Shown here: piece by piece, positions 1-8,378 of the stretch
Numbering within the stretch: the stretch's first letter is position 1
Layout of the letters: each line of letters starts with the position of its first letter
Source of the DNA: Oscillibacter sp.
Lineage (GTDB): Bacteria > Bacillota > Clostridia > Oscillospirales > Oscillospiraceae
Direction of reading: 5' to 3'
Length of the DNA: 64,000 bases
Assembly (NCBI GenBank): GCA_022791135.1
Contig: JAAVYM010000051.1
Location: 1-64,000 of the forward strand
Notes under the pieces: generated by a model
What the model saw: only the letters and a program-made list of their open reading frames with translations
Database searches by the model: none
What the model was told of the DNA's origin: nothing
Program-made: the position numbers and the translations under genes

Positions 1-1
1 G

Positions 2-2941
2 GGAGAGCGGATTATCCTGGCGGAGCGGGATCAAATGCCCGCTCTGACGGACCTCTTCCCCCTCGTCTCGGATATCTGGCTCCTTCCCATGTCCGCCGAG
101 GAGCTGCGCTTCCGCTTCCAGCGCTGGCAGCAAAGCTGCAAGCAGGGCAAGGACCTTTTCCAGACCAGCCAATATTTGGAAACCACTATCAACAGCGTTC
201 CCAACCTGGTCTGGTACAAGACGAAGGATGGCGTCCACGAAAAGGTCAACGACAGCTTCTGCCAGACCGTGAACAAGACCAAGCAGCAGGTACAGGGCCA
301 GCGGCACGCGTATATTTGGGACGTGGAGCAGGATGATCCCGTCTGCATCGAATCCGAGCGCATCGTCATGGAGTCGGGGAAAACCTGCGTGTCCGAGGAG
401 GTTATCCAGGCCGGCGAGGGCACCCGGCTGTTGACCACCTATAAGTCCCCTCTCTACGATGTGGACGGCGGCGTTATGGGTACCGTGGGCGTGGCCATTG
501 ACGTGACCCGCGAACGGGAATATGAAGAGGAGCTGAAGCGGGAGAACCAGGCCCTGGAAACCCTCTTTACCACCATGGACTGCGGCGTGCTGTGCCACAG
601 CCTGGACGGGTCCCGCATCATCAGCGTCAACCGGGCCGCTCTGGAAATCCTGGGCTTTGAGTCCCAGGCGGAGCTGTTCAGCGCCGGCTTTGACACCATT
701 GCCACCTCCGTAGTCGCGGAGGACCGGGAAAAGCTGCTGTCTTGCATCAAGTCCCTGAAAAACGTCGGTGACAGCGTCAGCGTGGAATACCAGGTCCAGC
801 ACTCCAGCGGGACAATCATCCACGTCATGAGCAACGTCAAGCTTATAGAGGAAAACGGCGAGCTGTTTTACCAGCGCTTCCTGCTGGACTGCACCGCCCA
901 GAAGCAGCGGGAGCGGGAAGAACAGCTCCGCAAGGAGCGCCGCCATCAGGAGCTGGTGCAGGTCCTGAGCATCGACTTCAACCTTGTTTGCTATTTCGAC
1001 CTGGATACTGGTATGGGGCACTCCCTGCGAACTCATGCCTGCCCCTACGGCATCTTAGACCAGCTCTTTGACGGGGAGCTGTCCATGCGGGAGAGCATGG
1101 CAAATTATATCCGGACCTGCGTGTATACGGATGACCAGGATCTGCTCCTTCGCGTATTTACAGGAGATACCCTGGCCGAAGAGCTGCAGGAACGGGGGCT
1201 TTACTACCTCAATTACCGCACCATCTGCGGCGATGAAGTCCGCTATTTCCAGTTAAAGGCCGTGCGTATCGGCGACTGGGACTGCACACGGGGCGTGGTG
1301 ATCGGCTTTCGCAGCGTGGATGAGGAGACCCAGGCCGAGATGGAGAAAAAGACCCTCCTGGAAGATGCCCTCTCCCAGGCCAACCGGGCCAGCAAGGCCA
1401 AGAGCATCTTCCTCTCCAATATGTCCCACGATATCCGCACGCCTATGAACGCCATCATCGGCTTCACCGCCCTGGCGTCCACCCATATTGACAACCAGGA
1501 GCTGGTCAGCGAATATCTCAAGAAAATCATGACCTCCGGCAACCATCTCCTCAGCCTGATCAACGACGTGCTGGACATGAGCCGCATCGAAAGCGGCAAG
1601 ATATACTTAGATGAAAAGCCCTGCTCCCTGCCGGACATCCTCCATGGCCTGCGCAGCATCATTCAGGCCGACGTCCACGCCAAGCAGCTGGATCTGTACA
1701 TGGACGCGGTGAATGTGCGGAATGAGGACATTTTCTGCGACCGCCTCCGGCTGAACCAGATTTTGCTGAACATCCTGGGCAACTCCATCAAATACACCCC
1801 CGCCGGTGGCATCGTCAGCCTGCGGGTGACGGAAAAGTCCGGCGCGCCGGCGGGCTATGCCTCCTATGAGTTCTGTGTCAAGGACACCGGCATCGGCATG
1901 AGCGAGGAGTTCATCGCCCATATTTTCGAACCCTTTGAGCGGGAGCGGAACTCCACCACCAGCGGCATCCAGGGCACTGGCCTGGGCATGGCCATCACCA
2001 AGAATATTGTGGACATGATGAACGGCTCCATCCAGATTCAGAGCCGTCAGGGCGCCGGAACAGAGTTTACGGTCAGCATCACCTTCCGCCTCTCCTCCGA
2101 TCATAAGGAACCCACCACCATTTCGCAGCTGACCGGCTGCCGTGCCCTGGTGGTGGACGACGATTTCAACACCTGCGACAGCGTATCTTACATGCTCCAG
2201 CAAATCGGCCTCCGGGCGGAATGGACCCTCTCCGGCAAGGAGGCGGTGCTCCGCACCCGCCAGTCTGTCATGCGGGGAGACCTCTACAGCGTCTATATCA
2301 TCGACTGGCTCCTGCCCGACATGAACGGCATTGAGGTCGCCCGGAGAATCCGGAAGGAATGCGGCGAGGACGTGCCTATTATTGTCCTCACGGCCTACGA
2401 CTGGTCCGACATTGAGGACGAGGCCCGGGAAGCCGGCGTCAAAGCCTTCTGCGGCAAGCCCATGTTCCTCTCGGAGCTGCGGGACTGTCTGCTCTCCGTC
2501 GTCAGCGCCAAGGACGCGCCGGAGGAAGACAGTGAATATATCCCTCAGCCCATCGCTACAGGACGCATCCTCCTGGCGGAGGACAACGAGCTGAACCAGG
2601 AAATTGCCCAGGCCATCCTGGAGGAAGCGGGCTTCAGTGTAGAGATCGCCGGAACCGGCCAGGAGGCCTTGGATATGCTGTGCAAATCCCAGCCGGGATA
2701 CTATCAGCTGATACTGATGGATATCCAGATGCCGGAAATGAACGGCTATGAGGCCACCAAGTGCATCCGCCGCCTGGAAAACCCGAAACTGGCCTCCATC
2801 CCCATCCTGGCCATGACAGCCAACGCTTTTGAAGAAGACAAACAGGCGGCCCTGAAGTGCGGGATGAACGGGCACATCTCCAAGCCGATCGACATCAGCA
2901 AGCTGCTGGAGACCCTGGAAAGCGTGCTGAAAATCCGTTAA
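2..2941 (+). CDS. Hybrid sensor histidine kinase / response regulator, 5' partial
   Basis: Two-component hybrid kinase. The reading frame is open to the left edge, so the true start lies outside the window; the first in-frame ATG is at 35. The residues before and after that ATG look like the last helix of a receiver-like domain. After it come two PAS-like segments (about residues 45-160 and 170-290 counted from 35), a third less clear sensor segment, a HisKA H-box (SHDIRTP, about 465), an HATPase domain (N box about 573, GTGLGMA about 647), a first receiver (IIDWLLPD, about 756) and a second, more canonical receiver (LMDIQMP about 895, SKPID about 949). No membrane segment is seen in the visible part, so it is probably cytosolic. 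The signal and output partner are unknown. A strong terminator follows directly. Confidence 0.9.
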   Translation, partial: GERIILAERDQMPALTDLFPLVSDIWLLPMSAEELRFRFQRWQQSCKQGKDLFQTSQYLETTINSVPNLVWYKTKDGVHEKVNDSFCQTVNKTKQQVQGQRHAYIWDVEQDDPVCIESERIVMESGKTCVSEEVIQAGEGTRLLTTYKSPLYDVDGGVMGTVGVAIDVTREREYEEELKRENQALETLFTTMDCGVLCHSLDGSRIISVNRAALEILGFESQAELFSAGFDTIATSVVAEDREKLLSCIKSLKNVGDSVSVEYQVQHSSGTIIHVMSNVKLIEENGELFYQRFLLDCTAQKQREREEQLRKERRHQELVQVLSIDFNLVCYFDLDTGMGHSLRTHACPYGILDQLFDGELSMRESMANYIRTCVYTDDQDLLLRVFTGDTLAEELQERGLYYLNYRTICGDEVRYFQLKAVRIGDWDCTRGVVIGFRSVDEETQAEMEKKTLLEDALSQANRASKAKSIFLSNMSHDIRTPMNAIIGFTALASTHIDNQELVSEYLKKIMTSGNHLLSLINDVLDMSRIESGKIYLDEKPCSLPDILHGLRSIIQADVHAKQLDLYMDAVNVRNEDIFCDRLRLNQILLNILGNSIKYTPAGGIVSLRVTEKSGAPAGYASYEFCVKDTGIGMSEEFIAHIFEPFERERNSTTSGIQGTGLGMAITKNIVDMMNGSIQIQSRQGAGTEFTVSITFRLSSDHKEPTTISQLTGCRALVVDDDFNTCDSVSYMLQQIGLRAEWTLSGKEAVLRTRQSVMRGDLYSVYIIDWLLPDMNGIEVARRIRKECGEDVPIIVLTAYDWSDIEDEAREAGVKAFCGKPMFLSELRDCLLSVVSAKDAPEEDSEYIPQPIATGRILLAEDNELNQEIAQAILEEAGFSVEIAGTGQEALDMLCKSQPGYYQLILMDIQMPEMNGYEATKCIRRLENPKLASIPILAMTANAFEEDKQAALKCGMNGHISKPIDISKLLETLESVLKIR

Positions 2942-2952
2942 ATATGGCGTAA

Positions 2953-3000
2953 GCCGGGAGAGAGGCTGTTACTGCCTCTCTCCCGGCCCTTTTCTTTTTT
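2953..3000 (+). terminator. Intrinsic terminator after the hybrid kinase
   Basis: Perfect 13-bp stem (2953-2965 with 2975-2987), extendable by one more pair, with a short loop and the T-rich tail TTTTCTTTTTT. It ends the rightward kinase transcript before the convergent leftward block begins. Confidence 0.9.
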
Positions 3001-3025
3001 GCCGCCCGGATGTCCGCCAGGGCTT

Positions 3026-3394
3026 TTAGCCGGCCGTCAGCACGCCGGTGAGGTCCACGGGCTTGCCGTCGGACCACAGGCGCTCTAAATCGTAAAACTC
3101 CCGGGCCTCCTGGGAAAACACGTGAACCGCCAGGCAGCCGTAATCCAGCAGCACCCAGGTGCCGTCCCGGTGGCCCTCCCGGTGGAGGGGGGCTTCTCCG
3201 GCCTGCTCTTTCAGCGCCTTCTCCACCGCGTCGCACAGGGCGTTGATCTGCGTGTTGGAGGTGCCGGTGGCAATGACGAAGTAGTCCGCCAGGGTGGTCA
3301 GGTCTGTGATCTCCAGGGCGGAGATCTCCTTTCCCTTCTTCTCGTCCAGGGCCTTGGCCGCGATAATTGCCAGCTCTTTCGGTGTCATAGACAT
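3026..3394 (-). CDS. rsfS: Ribosome silencing factor RsfS
   Basis: 122-residue RsfS/Iojap family protein. It binds ribosomal protein uL14 and blocks subunit joining when nutrients are short. Typical motifs are LADYFVIATG (about 35-44) and the W-V-LLDYG segment (about 80-86), followed by HVF and a C-terminal YDLERLW. The ATG at 3394 has an AGAGAGG ribosome binding site; a longer frame reaching 3799 runs through the low-complexity tail of the neighbouring gene on the same strand and is rejected. It lies just downstream of the LCP gene and nadD-yqeK, the usual Bacillota order nadD-yqeK-(lytR)-rsfS, and is probably cotranscribed with them. Confidence 0.95.
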   Translation of the reverse strand: MSMTPKELAIIAAKALDEKKGKEISALEITDLTTLADYFVIATGTSNTQINALCDAVEKALKEQAGEAPLHREGHRDGTWVLLDYGCLAVHVFSQEAREFYDLERLWSDGKPVDLTGVLTAG

Positions 3395-3425
3395 GCCTCT
3401 CTTTCCAAAATATGTGTGAATGCCA

Positions 3426-5027
3426 TCAGGCGCTGGGGGGAGGCTCGATGATGACAAATCCGGGGTCCGACGGCTCCTGCGGAGCTTCCGGAACCGGCGG
3501 AACCTCCGTCCCGGCAGGGTTCTGGCCGGAGTCGCCGGGAAGCGCGGGGTCTTGCCCCCCGGAGCTTTCCCCGCCGGGGTTCTCCGGCGGGGGAGGTTCC
3601 GCCGTGCCCGGACTCTCCGGAAGCGCGGCGGTCCCGCCCTCCGGCGGGGCGGAGGCCCCGCCTGTCCCGGGAGGCGAGCCGCCAGGACTTTCCGTCCCGC
3701 CCCCGCTTTCCCCACCGGCGGGGTCTGTGACAAGCGGCTCCCCAGTCTCCGGATCCAGGGGCAAGCCCGTCTCCGGGTCAATAGGATTGCCATTTTCATC
3801 CACGACAGGTTCTTCCTCCTCCGGCTCGGGCTTCGGAGGCGGAACAGCCGCCCGCTTATCCTCCACGTAGCCCGTGGAGGAGCTGAGGCTCCCGTCGGCG
3901 TTGACGGACATGATATCCAGGTCCGACAGGGTGAACACTTCCTTAAACGGGCTGAGTTCGTTGTTCACCAAATCCAGCAGCTTCCTGGCGTTGGGCATCA
4001 CATAGCCCTGCGTCCCATAGCTCCTGCTGTAGACGTCATCTTTAAGATAGTGGGGCATGGTGATGAAGTTCACATCCTCCATCTTCAAGCCTCCCATCAC
4101 CGCCGACTTGCCGAACCAGAGGATATTCTGGAAGCTCATATCCGTTTCCACGTTTTTATTAAACGCCTCGATCAGCGGGCCGACCTTGGTCATGTTCTTC
4201 GGTTGCAAAACCTGTTCCGCCATGGCCTTCAAAAACGCCTGCTGGGTCTTAATGCGGCCCACGTCGCCCTCGGGATAGCCCAGCATGACGCCGTTTTTCC
4301 TGTTGTCGTGGCGGTAGCGGAGGACCTGCATGGCGTCGTCCCCAGAGAGGAGGCGGTAGCCCTTCGTCTGATGGATATGGAGGTCCTGGTACGGGTCGTC
4401 GTAGTTCATATCCCGGGGCACGTCGAAGTATACGCCGCCGATGGCGTCCACGATCTCTCCGACAGCCTCCCACTCCACGACCACCTGAAAGTCCGGCTCG
4501 AAACCCACCAGCTGGGCGATCTCCTTGTAAAGATGCTGCATGCCCTTCTCGCCGCCGCCGTAGCCGTTGTAGACGCTGTTGAGCTTCTTGACGTCCCAGG
4601 GGACGTTGACCATGGTGTCCCGGGGAATCGACATGACGGTGGCCTTCTGGTTTGTGACGTCGTAGCTTGCCAGCAGCATCGTGTCTGTCAGGCCGCCGCC
4701 GCCGGTGTCCCGGCCCAGGATCAAGACCGTCCAGTAGTCCTCACTCTTGCGCTCGCCGTCGCCGCCCCGGGGGCGGATGCCGTCGCCATAGTCGATGGCC
4801 TCCGGGCCGTCCGGATTGCCGTCGCCGTCCAGGTCGGCGTTTTTATTCGGATTGTTCCGCACCGGAATCTCCGGACGGACAAACAGGCTCCGGACCGCCA
4901 GCGCCGCCGCCAGCACTACCGCCAGCACCGCGACGATAACAAGCAAAATGATCTGCTGGCGGGTCAGCCTGCCCTTCCTGGGCGGTTTCTGACCGGAGGC
5001 CAGGCGCTTTCCAATTTCTTTGCTCAT
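3426..5027 (-). CDS. LytR-CpsA-Psr (LCP) family cell-wall glycopolymer transferase
   Basis: LCP proteins transfer teichoic acids or other anionic glycopolymers from a lipid carrier to peptidoglycan on the outer face of the membrane. Seen here: a basic N terminus, one membrane helix (about residues 20-45), a linker with a DxDGDGxPDG stretch, the LCP domain (about 80-330, including LILGRDTGGGG, MSIPRDT and a VLRYRHD segment), then a tail of about 130 residues rich in Pro, Gly and Glu. The tail suggests a flexible wall-spanning segment. Start ambiguity: ATG 5027 is preferred (upstream GAGAGA), while ATG 5042 would overlap the nadD-yqeK stop as ATGA and allow coupling. The position between nadD-yqeK and rsfS is conserved in Clostridia. 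Confidence 0.9.
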   Translation of the reverse strand: MSKEIGKRLASGQKPPRKGRLTRQQIILLVIVAVLAVVLAAALAVRSLFVRPEIPVRNNPNKNADLDGDGNPDGPEAIDYGDGIRPRGGDGERKSEDYWTVLILGRDTGGGGLTDTMLLASYDVTNQKATVMSIPRDTMVNVPWDVKKLNSVYNGYGGGEKGMQHLYKEIAQLVGFEPDFQVVVEWEAVGEIVDAIGGVYFDVPRDMNYDDPYQDLHIHQTKGYRLLSGDDAMQVLRYRHDNRKNGVMLGYPEGDVGRIKTQQAFLKAMAEQVLQPKNMTKVGPLIEAFNKNVETDMSFQNILWFGKSAVMGGLKMEDVNFITMPHYLKDDVYSRSYGTQGYVMPNARKLLDLVNNELSPFKEVFTLSDLDIMSVNADGSLSSSTGYVEDKRAAVPPPKPEPEEEEPVVDENGNPIDPETGLPLDPETGEPLVTDPAGGESGGGTESPGGSPPGTGGASAPPEGGTAALPESPGTAEPPPPENPGGESSGGQDPALPGDSGQNPAGTEVPPVPEAPQEPSDPGFVIIEPPPSA

Positions 5028-5038
5028 TTGTCTCTCTA

Positions 5039-6229
5039 TCATCCTTTCAGCGCATCCCTGGCTTCCAGAGTCTTGGCGTGAATGGGAGCGCCCCGTTCCT
5101 CCATCTCTGCGATGGTCATTTCCAGCCCCAGCAGCAATCCCGCGTCCAAATCCTCATAGCAGACCCGCCGGAGCTTCTCCACGCCGGGAAAATCCCGGGT
5201 AGGTTCTATATAATCCGCCAGGTAGATGATCTTTTCCAGCAGCGTCATATGCGCCCTGCCGGTGGTGTGCCAGCGGATGGCGTTGGTGATTTCTTCGTCC
5301 GTGCCGAAAACCGTCTCGGCTACCGCCGCGCCGGTCTTGGCGTGGAGGAGCTTGATCTCCCGCCGCTCCATCTCGTCCAGGGGGACCCGGAGCCGCTCCG
5401 CCAGGGCCAGCTGCTGCGGAAGGTCCAGCTTCTTTGTGCAGTCGTGGAGCAGTGCGGCCCGCCGGGCCTTTTCCACGCCGCATCCCCAGCGCTCCGCCAG
5501 GTGGATGGCCTCCTGCTCCGTGCCCAGCACGTGGGGAATGCGCCGGTGGTTCAAACAGCTCAGGGCCACCGGCCGGAGCTGCTCCAGGGAAAGGCGCTTC
5601 AGGTCCGCCGCCGTCCCGTGCAGCCCCTCCCGGAGAATATAGCCATATACCGCCGGGGCCAACAGGTTCCCGCCCTCTCCCCGGGCCAGCCGCTCCCGCA
5701 GCTCCGTGGACGACACGTCCACCACGCCGGGGATGCTGAGGGTGAAAATCCGCGCCTGAGGGAAAGTCCGGTAGAGGTGATCCCGCTGCACGGAGAACAG
5801 CTCCTCCGTGTCCGCTTCGCTCCGCCCGAAGGCGGCAACTCCCGCCAGGGAGAGAATGCGCCCCGGCTCGTGCCAGGTGTGAAGGGTCAAAAACATGTCT
5901 GTCCCCATCAGCAGCCAAAGCTCATCTTCGGGATACCGCTCTTTCAGGCGGGCCAGAGTGTCGGAGGTATAGCTGTTCCCCTCCCGGGAAAGCTCGATAT
6001 CCAAGACCTCCACCCGGTCGCCCAGGCCCATCTGCTCCGCCGCCAGGCGGGTCAGCTCCAGGCGCTGCCCCGGCGTGGGGCTGCCGGGAGGCAGAAGCTT
6101 GTGAGGCGGATGGCCCGTGGGAATCATCAGCAGTTTGTCCAGCTTCAAAAGCTCAAATACTGCGCGGGCGGCGGTAATATGTCCCAAATGCGGCGGGTTG
6201 AAGGCGCCGCCATATACGCCGATTTTCAA
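5039..6229 (-). CDS. nadD: NadD-YqeK fusion: nicotinate-nucleotide adenylyltransferase with HD hydrolase
   Basis: Two enzymes in one chain. Residues about 1-195 are NadD (GGAFNPPHLGH nucleotidyl-transfer motif; SSTELRERL near the end), which makes deamido-NAD from nicotinate mononucleotide. Residues about 205-395 are a YqeK-type HD domain (LLHDCTKK with the HD pair at about 262), a family known for symmetrical Ap4A hydrolysis. Separate nadD and yqeK genes are common, so this is a fused form. The likely start is TTG at 6229, giving MKIGVYGGAF, because AAAGGAG sits 8 nt upstream of it; the in-frame GTG at 6238 abuts that site. The stop overlaps or nearly touches the LCP start. Confidence 0.92.
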   Translation of the reverse strand: MKIGVYGGAFNPPHLGHITAARAVFELLKLDKLLMIPTGHPPHKLLPPGSPTPGQRLELTRLAAEQMGLGDRVEVLDIELSREGNSYTSDTLARLKERYPEDELWLLMGTDMFLTLHTWHEPGRILSLAGVAAFGRSEADTEELFSVQRDHLYRTFPQARIFTLSIPGVVDVSSTELRERLARGEGGNLLAPAVYGYILREGLHGTAADLKRLSLEQLRPVALSCLNHRRIPHVLGTEQEAIHLAERWGCGVEKARRAALLHDCTKKLDLPQQLALAERLRVPLDEMERREIKLLHAKTGAAVAETVFGTDEEITNAIRWHTTGRAHMTLLEKIIYLADYIEPTRDFPGVEKLRRVCYEDLDAGLLLGLEMTIAEMEERGAPIHAKTLEARDALKG

Positions 6230-6292
6230 AAGAAACACTCCTTTGTGTGTTTGAAATCCAGTGTCCGGAACCGGCGCGAGGGGGAAAATCCT

Positions 6293-6628
6293 TCACCCCC
6301 CGTTCCTGGTCCCCCGCCGCTCCTTCACCAGCTGAATGCGCTTTTCCCTGGACTTGGAGTGGCTCTCCCGGTAGAGGACAAATTTCGTGCCGATGACCTG
6401 AACCACCTCGCTCCGGGTGGCCTTCGCCAGCTCCTCCGCCGCCGTCCGGGCGTCGTAATCCAGGTTATTGTCCAAGACTCTGCACTTAATCAGCTCCCGG
6501 GCCTCCAGGGCGTCGTTGGCCTGTTTGACCAGCGGATCGCCGATGCCGTCCTTGCCGATTTGGATAATAGTGTCCAGGCCGTTGGCCAAGCCCCGCAGCT
6601 GGGCACGCTGTTTGCTCGTCAAATCCAT
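6293..6628 (-). CDS. yhbY: YhbY family CRM-domain RNA-binding protein
   Basis: A 111-residue single CRM-domain protein of the YhbY group, associated with 50S ribosome assembly. It begins LTSKQRAQLRGLAN, carries IIQIGKDGIGD (about 21-31, the GxxG-type RNA-binding loop region), an ALEARELIK helix and the closing VQVIGTKFVLYR strand. The basic C-terminal tail of about 25 residues is a usual addition. The ATG has GGAGGAG immediately upstream. It is about 60 nt upstream of nadD-yqeK in the same direction and probably belongs to that operon. About 180 nt of non-coding DNA with GC-rich dyads separates it from rdgB. Confidence 0.93.
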   Translation of the reverse strand: MDLTSKQRAQLRGLANGLDTIIQIGKDGIGDPLVKQANDALEARELIKCRVLDNNLDYDARTAAEELAKATRSEVVQVIGTKFVLYRESHSKSREKRIQLVKERRGTRNGG

Positions 6629-6812
6629 ACGCTCCTCCGGCGCCGCCTTCCGCGCCGCCTTTCCTTTCTGTTTTTCCGCTCAGCCGTCTAATGGTAACCA
6701 TCAAAAACCCCTTTGGCTTCTCGGAGGGTCTACACACTCCCGTCCCGTTCTATCAGATAAGCGCCACACTCTTCGCTGCGGCGAAGCGCGCCGCGCCGCC
6801 TAGTTCCGACGC

Positions 6813-7409
6813 CTATTTTTGGAGATAAGTTCCCAGCTTCTCCGCAAACGCCGCCAAGGCCTTTCCCCGGTGGGAGATGGCGCTCTTCTCCTCGGCACTG
6901 AGCTGTCCGAAGGTCTTCCCCTTCTCCGGAACCAGGAACACCGGATCGTAGCCAAAGCCGCCGTCTCCCATGGGCGCAAAGGCGATGGCCCCGTCACAGC
7001 GGCCCTCCGCCGTCAGCGTGTCCCCGTTGGGGAAGGCGCAGGCCACGGCACAACTGAAATGGGCCGCCCGGGTGGTCTGGCCCCGCATGCCGCTCAGCAG
7101 CAGCATGTACCGTCCCCGGTCGTCCAGGTCCTCCCCGCCGTAGCGGGCGGAATACACGCCGGGGCCGCCATTCAGCGCATCCACGCACAGCCCGGAGTCG
7201 TCCGCGATGGCGGGCAGACCCGCGGCGGCGCAGACGGCCTTGGCCTTCAGCATGGCGTTTTCCGCGAAGGTGGAACCGGTCTCCTCCACCTCCACGTCCG
7301 CCCCCGCCTCGGCGGGGCTGATGACCTCCACGCCCAGGCCGGACAAAATTGCCTTCATTTCTGCCAGCTTCCCGGCGTTGTGAGTCGCCAGAACAAATTT
7401 TTCACTCAT
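6813..7409 (-). CDS. rdgB: XTP/dITP diphosphatase (RdgB/HAM1)
   Basis: 198-residue house-cleaning pyrophosphatase that hydrolyses XTP, dITP and ITP so that they are not built into nucleic acid. Diagnostic features: LATHNAGKLAEM at the N terminus, ADDSGLCVDALNG with the metal-binding Asp pair, PGVYSARYGGE, FGYDPVF, and SHRGKAL near the C terminus. Its ATG overlaps the rph stop by 4 nt (ATGA), so translation is coupled; rph-rdgB is a classic Bacillota pair. Confidence 0.96.
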   Translation of the reverse strand: MSEKFVLATHNAGKLAEMKAILSGLGVEVISPAEAGADVEVEETGSTFAENAMLKAKAVCAAAGLPAIADDSGLCVDALNGGPGVYSARYGGEDLDDRGRYMLLLSGMRGQTTRAAHFSCAVACAFPNGDTLTAEGRCDGAIAFAPMGDGGFGYDPVFLVPEKGKTFGQLSAEEKSAISHRGKALAAFAEKLGTYLQK

Positions 7410-8131
7410 TTCAGCTTACCTCCCAAAGCTTTCTTCTGTGCCGCCAGCAGCTCCTCGCAACCTTTGGCGCACAAGCGGACCAGCTCCTGCTGCTCCGCGG
7501 GGGTGAAGGCCCGGCCCTCGCCGGTGCCCTGAATCTCAATCAGCTCCCCCAGCTCGTTCATGACGCAGTTCAAGTCCACCTGCGCCCGGCTGTCCTCGCT
7601 GTAGCGCAGGTCCAGCATCGGCGTATCCTCCACGATGCCGGCGGAGACGCCGGTGACGGCGTGCCGGATGGGGCTGGAGGCCAGGTCCCCGTCTTGCACC
7701 AGCTTCCGGCAGGCCAGTGCCAGCGCCACAAACCCTCCCGTGACGGAGGCTGTCCGGGTTCCGCCGTCCCCCTGGAGGACGTCGCAATCGACGGTGATGG
7801 TCCGCTCTCCCAGCCGCCGCATGTCCACAGCGGAGCGAAGGGACCGGCCCACCAGGCGCTGAATCTCGGCGCTTCGGGGGGAGAGCTTCAGTTTGGAGAC
7901 GTCCCGGCGGCTGCGCTCCCGGTTGGCCCGGGGGAGCATGGAGTACTCGGCGGTGACCCAGCCCTCCCCGAAGGGAACGTGGGGCGGGACCTTATCCTCC
8001 ACGCTGGCGCAACACAAAACCATAGTGTCCCCGCACTGAATGAGGCAGCTGCCCTCGGCGAATTTGATGAAATCAGTGGTAATGGTCACGGGCCGCAGCT
8101 CGTGAAAGGCCCGGCCGTCCTCTCTGGTCAT
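7406..8131 (-). CDS. rph: Ribonuclease PH
   Basis: 241-residue phosphorolytic 3'-5' exoribonuclease that trims tRNA 3' ends. Motifs seen include the N-terminal R-PV-I-TDF segment, AEYSMLPRAN, the RLVGRSLRSAVD segment, DCDVLQGDGGTRTASVTGG (phosphate and catalytic loop) and DLRYSEDS. Length and motif order are normal. GAGGAA precedes the ATG. The start overlaps the stop of the upstream zinc-ribbon gene and the end overlaps rdgB, giving a tightly packed unit. Confidence 0.97.
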   Translation of the reverse strand: MTREDGRAFHELRPVTITTDFIKFAEGSCLIQCGDTMVLCCASVEDKVPPHVPFGEGWVTAEYSMLPRANRERSRRDVSKLKLSPRSAEIQRLVGRSLRSAVDMRRLGERTITVDCDVLQGDGGTRTASVTGGFVALALACRKLVQDGDLASSPIRHAVTGVSAGIVEDTPMLDLRYSEDSRAQVDLNCVMNELGELIEIQGTGEGRAFTPAEQQELVRLCAKGCEELLAAQKKALGGKLK

Positions 8132-8364
8132 GTCGATTCCTCCTCTTTTGTCTCAATCAAAATCAGGCCGCAGTTTCCGCAGTACCGGGCGGGGCACTTC
8201 GCGGCAATCCACGAGATTCCCGTCGTGAAGGAGAATTCCCCCTCCCACATAGGAAGGTTCATCACTCCGCGCTTTTTATGGGGAGTCCAAAAAATGCTTC
8301 TCCCCGCGCTTTGCACAAAGCCCGGCTTCAAAGCCGCCCCGCAGCGGGGACATTGGTCCAGCAC
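8128..8364 (-). CDS. Small zinc-ribbon protein (DUF6487-like)
   Basis: A 78-residue protein with two Cys pairs: CPRCG at the N terminus and CGNCG near the C terminus, separated by about 50 residues with a central WTP and a hydrophobic strand. This matches small PF20097-type proteins of unknown function as I recall them; the family assignment was not searched. The start is GTG at 8364 with AGGGAG 8-9 nt upstream. It sits between ftsY (14 nt gap) and rph (4 nt overlap), so it is probably an operon member. No enzymatic role can be inferred. Confidence 0.8.
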   Translation of the reverse strand: MLDQCPRCGAALKPGFVQSAGRSIFWTPHKKRGVMNLPMWEGEFSFTTGISWIAAKCPARYCGNCGLILIETKEEEST

Positions 8365-8378
8365 GGTACCACTCCCTT

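Noticed and set aside
3420-5081. 553-codon plus-strand frame opposite the LCP gene
   Set aside because: Arg/Gly/Val-rich antisense translation with no domain; the minus-strand LCP protein has clear motifs.
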